This document shows positions 39,570 through 46,507 of a stretch of 50,119 bases of DNA, one piece after another. Each line of letters opens with the position of its first letter. Within the stretch, counting starts at the first letter, position 1. Source of the stretch: Streptomyces sp. HPF1205 (GTDB lineage: Bacteria; Actinomycetota; Actinomycetes; Streptomycetales; Streptomycetaceae); contig NZ_JAINVH010000046.1 in assembly GCF_020400825.1 (NCBI RefSeq), positions 1 to 50,119 on the forward strand, written 5' to 3'. A model generated the notes under the pieces. That model worked only from the letters and a program-made list of their open reading frames with translations. It did not search any database and was not told where the DNA came from. The position numbers and the translations under genes are program-made.

Positions 39570-40544
39570 TCACGGGGCCGCGTGCCCTGGCGGCGCCTGG
39601 GGCGCTTCGCCGGCCGGGGACGGCCCCGGCTCGGCGGCACCGGGAGCCGGTTCGGCGGCGACGAGGCGGGCCATCGCCTCGGCGGCGCGGACGGCGGCGT
39701 CGGCGCAGCAGTTGTTGAACAGGACGTGGACGTCCCGGGCGCGTTCGGCCATCGCGTGGATCCGCGGGGTCCACTGCGCCAGCTCGGCCGGGGTGTAGTC
39801 GTGGCGGAACCGGTCCTCCTTGGAGCCCGTGCCCCAGGCGGGGCTGCGGCCGTGCAGGCGGATCACGGCCAGCCGGGCAGAGGTCACCTCGGCGACGGGC
39901 GGCACGGAGGACGGCAGGCCCTGCGCCATGTCGACTGCCACGGCCGAGGCGTCCAGGTCGGCGAGCAGGGCGGCGGTGTCCGCTCGCCGCTCGGGCCGCC
40001 ACCAGGCCGGGTGCCGGAACTCGACGGACACCGGCCAGCCGGCGGCGCGCTCCCGGGCCGCCCGCAGGTACGCCGCCGCCCGCGCTCCCGGCGCGAACCA
40101 CGGCGGGAACTGGAACAGCACGGCCCCCAGCCGCCCGGCCCGCCGCAGCGGCTCCAGCGCCCCGGCGAAGCGGCGCCACACCTCGTCCAGCAACTCCGGG
40201 GCCGCCGCCGGGGACGCGGGCCCGCCCCGCGCCCCGCCCCCGTAGCCGCCTCGCAGTTCACCGCGCAAGTCCTCCGGCAGTGCCCGCGCCGTCGTCGGGT
40301 GCCCGGTCAGCAGGGAGAACGCCTTCACGTCGAACCGGAACCCCTCCGGTGTCCGCTCCGCCCACACCCGGCTGCTCCGCTCGGCCGGCAGTCCGTAGTA
40401 CGTGGCGTCGACCTCGGCCACGGCGAACCGCGACGCGTAGAACCGCAGCCTCCCCTCGGCGTCCCGCCGGCCCGGCGGATACCATCCGCTCCCCACCAGT
40501 GCCTTGTCCGTCCACGAACACGTCCCGACGCGTATCCTCCCCAT
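39570..40544 (-). CDS. DUF72 (YecE-like) TIM-barrel protein
   Basis: A 324-residue DUF72 protein: IRVGTCSWTDKALV, FAVAEVDATYYGLP, FRFDVKAFSLLTGH, LGAVLFQFPPWF, VSVEFRHPAWW and HVLFNNCC in order are the hallmarks. The family has a TIM-barrel fold and unknown function. ATG 40544 was chosen because homology starts at once; ATG 40556 would add four residues. A flexible Pro/Gly/Ala tail ends the protein. Its function and partners are unknown; it is not obviously linked to the neighbouring glycosidase cluster. Confidence 0.9.
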   Translation of the reverse strand: MGRIRVGTCSWTDKALVGSGWYPPGRRDAEGRLRFYASRFAVAEVDATYYGLPAERSSRVWAERTPEGFRFDVKAFSLLTGHPTTARALPEDLRGELRGGYGGGARGGPASPAAAPELLDEVWRRFAGALEPLRRAGRLGAVLFQFPPWFAPGARAAAYLRAARERAAGWPVSVEFRHPAWWRPERRADTAALLADLDASAVAVDMAQGLPSSVPPVAEVTSARLAVIRLHGRSPAWGTGSKEDRFRHDYTPAELAQWTPRIHAMAERARDVHVLFNNCCADAAVRAAEAMARLVAAEPAPGAAEPGPSPAGEAPQAPPGHAAP

Positions 40545-40623
40545 GATCCCGCGCATTCCCCGCGCCCCGGCCCCGACACCGATACCGGCATCGACACCGG
40601 CACCGGCACCGCGCATTGCGCCG

Positions 40624-40645
40624 GCGGGCCGGGGTCCGGGCCCGC
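40624..40645 (-). terminator. Hairpin after the GH5 gene
   Basis: GCGGGCC (40624-40630) and GGCCCGC (40639-40645) form a 7-bp stem with an 8-base loop, about 20 bp beyond the GH5 stop on the minus strand. Confidence 0.4.
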
Positions 40646-40662
40646 TCAGGTGAGGACGCCGG

Positions 40663-42123
40663 TCAGCCGCGGGTCCACTTCTGGTTGCTGCCGCCGTTGC
40701 AGGTGTACAGGTCGACCTTGCTGCCGTTGGCCGTGCCCTGGCCGGCGACGTCGAGGCACAGACCGGACTGGACGCCGGTGACGGTGCCGTCACTGTTGAG
40801 GTTCCACTGCTGGTTGGCGCCGCCGTTGCAGGTGTAGATGTCCACGACGGTGCCGTTGGTGCGGCCCTGTCCGTAGGCGTCGAGGCACTTGTCGCCGTAG
40901 ACCTGCAACTGCTTGCCGGAGGTGTAGGTCCACTGCTGGTTGGCGCCGCCGTTGCAGTCCCAGATGTCGAGTTGGGTGCCGTCGGTGCGGGACTGGCCGG
41001 GAACGTCCAGGCAGCGGCCCGAAGCGGCCGAGCGCAGCGGGGCCGCCCCGCCGGTACCTCCTCCTCCGCCGCCGCCGGAGGTGAGTCCCCAGCCGTAGCG
41101 CAGGCGGTCGGCGCCGCTGGCGTTGTTCGTGGTCAGGGACAGATCGGTGCCCGAGCCGTGCAGGGTCTCCATGCTGTACCAGTCGCCGTTGCGCAGGCCG
41201 GGCCAGTAGACCGAGCCGACGGACATCGAGCGAGCGATCTCGGTCGTGGCGCGGATGTAGGAGACGAAGTTGTCGGTGCTGGTGGCGTCGTCGTAGTTCA
41301 GGCCGTTGGTCATGGGGGCGCCGAACTCGTCGATGACGGTGCGCGAGGCGCAGCCGCCGATCTTGTTCCGGTAGTCCGTCAGCCAGTCGTTGTAGCTGTG
41401 GGTGGCCCAGAAGGCGTAGTTGTGCAGGGACAGGTGAGTGCCGGTCAGGCGGCTGTCGGCGCACTCGGCGGTGACGTCCTGGTTGTAGCCGGTGCCGCTG
41501 ACGAACACCCTGTCGCGCGGGACGGCGGAGTGGTCGGACAGCCAGCCGGCGACGATGTCGGACCAGGCGGAGGAGCTGTAGCCGTGGGGCTCGTTCATCG
41601 GCTCGAAGTACACCAGGGAGTTGCCGCCGTACGCGGCAGTGACGGTGTTCCACATGGTCTTCCACGCGGTGGTGTCGTCGATCTTGCCGTCCTCGTGGGC
41701 GGTGCCCTCCCAGTAGCTGAGGATCACCTTGAAGCCCATGCCGGTCGCGGCGTCGATGGCGCCGGTGTAGGAGTTCCACCACGTGGTGCCGACCGAGTAC
41801 GGATTGACCGGCAGGCGCACGGTGTTCGCGCCGAGGTTGTCCTGGAAACCGGTCAGGATCGCGGTGGCCTTGGCCTTGACCGTGGCGTAGCTGTCGGAGG
41901 CGCTCAGGCCGGAGGGGACAACCGCGTCGTCGGCGAAGTTGTCACGCGGGTCGGCCCAGTTGACGCCTCGGAAGTCCGACGTTCCAGTGGCCGCGTGGGC
42001 GGTGGCCGGTACGGCCGCCGTGGCCCCGGCGACTGCCGCCACGACGAGGCTCAGCGCGCTCAGCGCCGCTCGGAGGCGGGCGGAGTACCGCCGTCGGGGC
42101 GGTACGGGAGTGGTCGTGTCCAT
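40663..42123 (-). CDS. Secreted GH5 cellulase-type enzyme with CBM13
   Basis: A 486-residue secreted enzyme. Residues 1-45 are a signal peptide (ending around ATAHA). Residues ~47-345 are a GH5 barrel: FRGVNWADPRDNFAD, acid/base Glu178 in YFEPMNEPHG and nucleophile Glu266 in VIDEFGAPM. A Gly-rich linker leads to a CBM13/ricin-type beta-trefoil: three repeats each with a QQW- or QKW-type motif and paired cysteines (CLDV, CNGG). GH5 members act on beta-glucans, mannan or galactan; the exact substrate is not told. ATG 42123 follows GGAG. It is divergent from GH48 across ~1 kb containing a CebR-type operator. Confidence 0.9.
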   Translation of the reverse strand: MDTTTPVPPRRRYSARLRAALSALSLVVAAVAGATAAVPATAHAATGTSDFRGVNWADPRDNFADDAVVPSGLSASDSYATVKAKATAILTGFQDNLGANTVRLPVNPYSVGTTWWNSYTGAIDAATGMGFKVILSYWEGTAHEDGKIDDTTAWKTMWNTVTAAYGGNSLVYFEPMNEPHGYSSSAWSDIVAGWLSDHSAVPRDRVFVSGTGYNQDVTAECADSRLTGTHLSLHNYAFWATHSYNDWLTDYRNKIGGCASRTVIDEFGAPMTNGLNYDDATSTDNFVSYIRATTEIARSMSVGSVYWPGLRNGDWYSMETLHGSGTDLSLTTNNASGADRLRYGWGLTSGGGGGGGTGGAAPLRSAASGRCLDVPGQSRTDGTQLDIWDCNGGANQQWTYTSGKQLQVYGDKCLDAYGQGRTNGTVVDIYTCNGGANQQWNLNSDGTVTGVQSGLCLDVAGQGTANGSKVDLYTCNGGSNQKWTRG

Positions 42124-42566
42124 GGATGCTCCGGGTGTGAGGGGTGCGAGGGGTGTGAGGGGACGGACGGGTCGCCCGCCGCGCCCGGCTACCGCGCCCG
42201 GCGGGCGAGCGGGCAGGACGGACCGGCGGGCACGGTGGGGACGCGGACGGCCGAGGGCCCGGGCGGTGCGAACCCGGGTCCGGTGACCGGCGACGCGAAC
42301 GGCGACCGGCGACCGGCGACCGATGAGCACCCGTCAACCGGCCCGCCGCAGACGGTGTTTGCGTTGCCATCAGCATCCGACTGACATGCGAGTGTGGAGC
42401 GGGCGACTCGGGGCGTCAAGACGGCCGCGCGGAGGATTCTGTTGGAACGTGCGTGAATATGAGGGACTTTCCCACCAACGACCGCAAGCTCCTGTGGGGA
42501 TCCGAGGGCGGTTCGCAGCCGCCGGCCGATGTGAAAACCCTGTGACCGGAAGTTGCGGCCGGACAC

Positions 42567-42595
42567 TTCCCAAGGGATTGCTCGCCTGTTAGCTT
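42567..42595 (+). promoter_or_regulatory. Candidate promoter upstream of GH48
   Basis: TTCCCA (42567-42572), a 17-base spacer and TAGCTT (42590-42595) predict transcription starting near 42601, at the CebR-type operator. Both boxes are weak. Confidence 0.35.
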
Positions 42596-42603
42596 CGGTC
42601 GAG

Positions 42604-42617
42604 TGGGAGCGCTCCCA
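42604..42617. promoter_or_regulatory. CebR-type operator
   Basis: TGGGAGCGCTCCCA is a perfect 14-bp palindrome identical to the established binding site of CebR, the LacI-family cellobiose-responsive repressor of Streptomyces and Thermobifida cellulase genes. A repressor here would block the promoter just upstream, and cello-oligosaccharides would release it. It sits between the divergent GH5 and GH48 genes. Confidence 0.9.
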
Positions 42618-42861
42618 CACCGGGCTCCACCGCCGTCGCCCTTGGTGTCAGCATCGGCCGACGGCAGGGGCCGCCCGACTGCTGTACCCGCCACGCCACT
42701 TGACCACTGGCAGCGTCACCGGCGGGTCGCCCGGCCACTGTTCGCGGGGCAGCACACCCAACTGAAGCGCACCGGCTTGCGGGACAGGCGACGTGGCGTC
42801 CCGGAATACGGCTGTCGCATTCGATACGGGGACGTGTCATGCGAGAGGAGAGCTGGTCGCC

Positions 42862-43035
42862 ATGCGCGCGAAACACCCGTCGTCACAGCGGTGGTCCCCC
42901 CACGACCCGCTGACGGCCGCACTCCCTCGTCCCGTACGGGCCGGCCCGGTACGGCCGGCCCCGCGTACCCGACACGTGTCCGTACACCGGTCCTGCGGGG
43001 CCGGAACCGGTCGCGGCCCCGGCCGTCACCGGTAG
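42862..43035 (+). CDS. Possible short leader ORF upstream of GH48
   Basis: ATG 42862 follows AGAGGAG at eight bases and opens a 57-codon frame rich in Arg, Pro and His. The codon bias is only moderate and no homologue is recognised. It lies in the long untranslated leader between the CebR-type operator and GH48. It may be a regulatory upstream ORF or chance. Confidence 0.2.
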   Translation: MRAKHPSSQRWSPHDPLTAALPRPVRAGPVRPAPRTRHVSVHRSCGAGTGRGPGRHR

Positions 43036-43152
43036 CGGCCGATCCCGGCGGCAGCACCACCTCGCAGTCGGCCCGGTCCGTGCCCCGCCCTCCGGCGGGA
43101 CCACGCTCCGGGCAATCCCCCCACACAGCTCCGTGAAGGAGAAACAGGCGTT

Positions 43153-46100
43153 ATGGCCAAACCCGTATCCCGACGGCGGTTTGCCAGCGCGGTCGGCGGC
43201 GCGTTCCTCGCCGCGGCCGCGGCACCGACCCTGGCGAAGTCAGCATCCGCCGCCCCCGCCGGCGACGCCGCGCCGGCCGCCGCCTCGGCCGATGCGTACA
43301 CGCAGCAGTTCCTGACCCAGTACAACAAGATCAAGGACCCGGCGAACGGCTACTTCAGCAAGGACGGGATCCCGTACCACTGCGTGGAGACGCTGATCGT
43401 CGAGGCTCCGGACCACGGGCACCAGACGACCTCGGAGGCGTTCAGCTTCTGGTTCTGGCTGGAGGCCACCTACGGCCGGGTGACCGGTGACTGGACCGCG
43501 TTCAACAACGCCTGGACCACCGCCGAGCACTACATCATCCCGCAGCACGTCGACCAGCCGTCCAACAGCTCCTACAACGCCTCCTCGCCGGCGACCTACG
43601 CCCCGGAGTGGCCCGACCCCAGCTCCTACCCGAGCCCGCTCGACTCCTCGGTGTCGGTCGGACAGGACCCGCTGTACAGCGAGCTGAACTCGACGTACGG
43701 CACGGCCGACATCTACGGCATGCACTGGCTGATGGACGTCGACAACGTGTACGGGTACGGCAACACGCCCGGCACCGGCGGCGAGAACGGCCCCGGCAGC
43801 AACCCGTCGTACATCAACAGCTACCAGCGCGGCGCCCAGGAGTCGGTGTGGGAGACCATCCCGCAGCCGTGCACCGACCTGATGAAGTACGGCGGGCCGA
43901 ACGGGTACCTCGACCTGTTCGTCAAGCAGTCCAGCGCCTACTCGCAGCAGTACAAGTACACCGCCGCCCCCGACGCCGACGCCCGCGCCGTCCAGGCCGC
44001 GTACTGGGCGCTGCGCTGGGCCACCGCCCAGGGCGCGCAGGGACAGGTCGCCCCGTCGGTGCAGAAGGCCGCCAAGATGGGCGACTTCCTGCGGTACGCG
44101 CTGTTCGACAAGTACTTCAAGCAGATCGGCAGCTGCACCAGCCCCAGCGGCTGCGCCGCCGGATCCGGCCGCAGCTCCGAGCACTACCTGCTGGCCTGGT
44201 ACTACGCCTGGGGCGGGGCGGAGCCCGGCGGCGGCTGGTCGTGGCGGATCGGCGACGGCGCCTCGCACCAGGGGTACCAGAACCCGCTGGCCGCCTTCGC
44301 CATGTCCACCGTGTCCTCCCTGACGCCCAAGTCGCCGACCGCGCAGAGCGACTGGTCGAAGAGCCTGACCCGGATGATGGAGTTCTACCAGTGGCTCCAG
44401 TCCGCCGAGGGCGCCATCGCCGGCGGCTGCACCAACAGCTGGAACGGCCAGTACGGCACCCCGCCCGCGGGCACCCCGACCTTCTACGGCATGGCCTACG
44501 ACTGGGAGCCGGTCTACCACGACCCGCCGAGCAACAACTGGTTCGGCATGCAGGCGTGGTCGATGGAGCGCCTCGCGGAGTACTACTACGTGAGCGGTGA
44601 CGCCACCGCCAAGAAGATCCTGGACAAGTGGGTGAAGTGGGCCTCGTCCGTCACCACGGTCACCGCCACCAGCTTCCAGATCCCGTCCGACCTGGCCTGG
44701 AGCGGGCAGCCGGACACGTGGAACCCGACGAGCCCGGGTTCCAACTCCGGCCTGCACGTGTCGGTGACGGACTCCGGCAGCGACGTCGGCGTCTGCGCCG
44801 CGTACGTCAAGACGCTGACGTACTACGCCGCCAAGTCCGGTGACACCGCCTCGGCCGCCCTCGCCAAGAGCCTGCTCGACGCGATGGCCACGATGACCGA
44901 CTCCAAGGGCATCTCTGTTCCGGAGACCCGCAAGGACTACAGCCGGTTCGGCGACACGGTGTACGTGCCCTCCGGCTGGTCGGGCAAGATGCCCAACGGG
45001 GACGTGATCAAGCCCGGGATCACCTTCCTGGACATCCGGTCCTGGTACAAGAACGACCCGGACTTCCCGAAGGTCCAGGCGTACCTGAACGGCGGTTCGG
45101 TGCCCTCGTTCACGTACCACCGCTTCTGGGCCCAGGCCGACATCGCGATGGCCTACGCCGTGTACGGCGAGCTCATCGCGGGCGGCGGCACCAGCGGTGA
45201 CACGACTCCTCCGTCCGCGCCGACGGGTCTGAAGGTGTCGGGGACGACGAGCAGCACGGTGTCGCTGACGTGGACGGCGTCCACCGACGACGTCGGGGTG
45301 ACCGGGTACAACGTGTACCGGGGCACGACGCTCGCGGGCAGCAGCACCACCACGTCGTTCACCGACACGGGGCTGGCGGGGTCCACGCAGTACTCGTACA
45401 CCGTCAAGGCGTTCGACGCCGCGGGGAACCTGTCGGCGGCCTCCAGCGCGGTGACCGCGACCACGCAGGCCGGCACCGGCGGGGACACCACGCCTCCGTC
45501 CGCGCCGACGGGTCTGAAGGTCACCGGGACGACGAGCAGCAGCGTGTCCCTGTCGTGGACGGCGTCCACCGACAACGTGGGCGTGACCGGGTACGACGTC
45601 TACCGGGGCACCACCCTCGCGGGCAGCACCGCCACGACGACGTTCACCGACTCGGGTCTGACCGCGTCCACGCAGTACTCGTACACGGTCAAGGCGAAGG
45701 ACGCGGCCGGGAACGTCTCGGCGGCCTCCGGCTCGGTGACCGCGACCACGCAGTCCGGCTCGACCGGCGGCGGCGCGCTGAAGGTGCAGTACAAGAACAA
45801 CGACAGCTCGCCCACCGACAACCAGATCAAGCCGGGCCTGAACCTGGTCAACACCGGCACCAGCGCGGTGAGCCTGTCGACGGTCACCATCCGGTACTGG
45901 TTCACCGGCGACGGCGGATCCTCCTTCAGCACCTACATCGACTACGCGGCCCTGGGCTCGTCGAACATCACCACCAAGGTGGTGTCGACCTCCGCCAGGA
46001 CCGGAGCCGACCACTACCTGGAGGTCGGATTCACCAGCGGCGCGGGAAGCCTGGCCGCCGGCAAGTCCACCGGCGACATCCAGTGCCGCCTCAACAAGTC

Positions 46101-46221
46101 CGACTGGTCGAACTTCAACGAGACCAACGACTACAGCTACGGCACCAACACCTCGTACGCGGACGCACCCAAGATCACCGTGTACATCGGCGGCACCCTC
46201 GCCTACGGCACCGAGCCGTAA
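43153..46221 (+). CDS. GH48 cellulase with FN3-FN3-CBM3
   Basis: A 1022-residue secreted processive cellulase. The signal region has SRRRFAS near the start, which fits the Tat pathway. The GH48 domain (~45-675) has the ETLIVEAPDHGHQTTSEA block with acid Glu95, plus WWxL-type sugar-binding aromatics and an AYDWEPVYHDPP motif. Two FN3 domains follow (~684-773 and ~779-868), then a CBM3 cellulose-binding module (~875-1022). GH48 releases cellobiose from chain ends and is central to crystalline cellulose breakdown. Known Streptomyces GH48 enzymes carry N-terminal CBM2, so this layout is closer to Paenibacillus Cel48C. ATG 43153 follows AAGGAGAAA. Confidence 0.95.
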   Translation: MAKPVSRRRFASAVGGAFLAAAAAPTLAKSASAAPAGDAAPAAASADAYTQQFLTQYNKIKDPANGYFSKDGIPYHCVETLIVEAPDHGHQTTSEAFSFWFWLEATYGRVTGDWTAFNNAWTTAEHYIIPQHVDQPSNSSYNASSPATYAPEWPDPSSYPSPLDSSVSVGQDPLYSELNSTYGTADIYGMHWLMDVDNVYGYGNTPGTGGENGPGSNPSYINSYQRGAQESVWETIPQPCTDLMKYGGPNGYLDLFVKQSSAYSQQYKYTAAPDADARAVQAAYWALRWATAQGAQGQVAPSVQKAAKMGDFLRYALFDKYFKQIGSCTSPSGCAAGSGRSSEHYLLAWYYAWGGAEPGGGWSWRIGDGASHQGYQNPLAAFAMSTVSSLTPKSPTAQSDWSKSLTRMMEFYQWLQSAEGAIAGGCTNSWNGQYGTPPAGTPTFYGMAYDWEPVYHDPPSNNWFGMQAWSMERLAEYYYVSGDATAKKILDKWVKWASSVTTVTATSFQIPSDLAWSGQPDTWNPTSPGSNSGLHVSVTDSGSDVGVCAAYVKTLTYYAAKSGDTASAALAKSLLDAMATMTDSKGISVPETRKDYSRFGDTVYVPSGWSGKMPNGDVIKPGITFLDIRSWYKNDPDFPKVQAYLNGGSVPSFTYHRFWAQADIAMAYAVYGELIAGGGTSGDTTPPSAPTGLKVSGTTSSTVSLTWTASTDDVGVTGYNVYRGTTLAGSSTTTSFTDTGLAGSTQYSYTVKAFDAAGNLSAASSAVTATTQAGTGGDTTPPSAPTGLKVTGTTSSSVSLSWTASTDNVGVTGYDVYRGTTLAGSTATTTFTDSGLTASTQYSYTVKAKDAAGNVSAASGSVTATTQSGSTGGGALKVQYKNNDSSPTDNQIKPGLNLVNTGTSAVSLSTVTIRYWFTGDGGSSFSTYIDYAALGSSNITTKVVSTSARTGADHYLEVGFTSGAGSLAAGKSTGDIQCRLNKSDWSNFNETNDYSYGTNTSYADAPKITVYIGGTLAYGTEP
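45463..46218 (+). repeat. FN3-CBM3 block, copy 1
   Basis: This ~756-bp block is repeated at 48485-49240 with a constant offset of 3022 bp, no indel and only scattered base changes. It covers the second FN3 domain and the whole CBM3 of GH48. A visible amino-acid change is Cys to Ser in DIQCRLNKSDW. Confidence 0.92.
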
Positions 46222-46230
46222 ACCCGGCTG

Positions 46231-46257
46231 CCGGGTGGGCCGGACGGGCCCACCCGG
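46231..46257 (+). terminator. First hairpin after GH48
   Basis: CCGGGTGGGCC (46231-46241) and GGCCCACCCGG (46247-46257) form an 11-bp perfect stem with a five-base loop, nine bases after the GH48 stop. Confidence 0.75.
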
Positions 46258-46265
46258 GACACCGG

Positions 46266-46301
46266 CAGTGGCCAGGCACGCCCACGGCTGCCTGGCCACT
46301 G
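46266..46301 (+). terminator. Second hairpin after GH48
   Basis: CAGTGGCCAGGCA (46266-46278) pairs with TGCCTGGCCACTG (46289-46301) over 13 bp with a ten-base loop. Together with the preceding hairpin it forms a tandem terminator, suggesting the next gene has its own promoter. Confidence 0.75.
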
Positions 46302-46507
46302 GCCGTTGCCGGTGCACGCCGGTCACGGGCCGCCGTGCCCGTCCCGCCGCCCCTCCCTCCGACCCGGCCTCCCGACCCGTCCCGCTGTGCCTGTTCCGCC
46401 GTGCCCGTCCCGCACGCCCGTACGCCGGGGCTGTCCCGCCACCGCCGCCGGGTTTCCCGCCGTATCCGGCCGGCGGCTTCGACGTCCTCATCCGAAGGAG
46501 CAAGTCC

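Larger units (their letters stand above)
42124..43152. other. Long regulatory region between GH5 and GH48 genes
   Basis: About 1.03 kb. It contains a perfect CebR-type operator at 42604-42617 and a weak promoter just upstream of it, 549 bp before the GH48 start. A short ORF at 42862 has a good ribosome site. The open frame 42603-43136 has poor codon bias and no homology. The GH5-proximal 450 bp show only a short GGGGTGTGA-type tandem repeat near 42135. Nothing else definable was seen. Confidence 0.6.

Noticed and set aside
40545..40625. GACACCGGCACC-type microrepeat near DUF72 start
   Set aside because: Short imperfect repeat without symmetry or phasing; no feature call is justified.
42603..43136. 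Plus-strand 177-codon frame upstream of GH48
   Set aside because: It begins within the CebR-type operator, lacks a ribosome site and codon bias, and shows no domain; treated as leader DNA.
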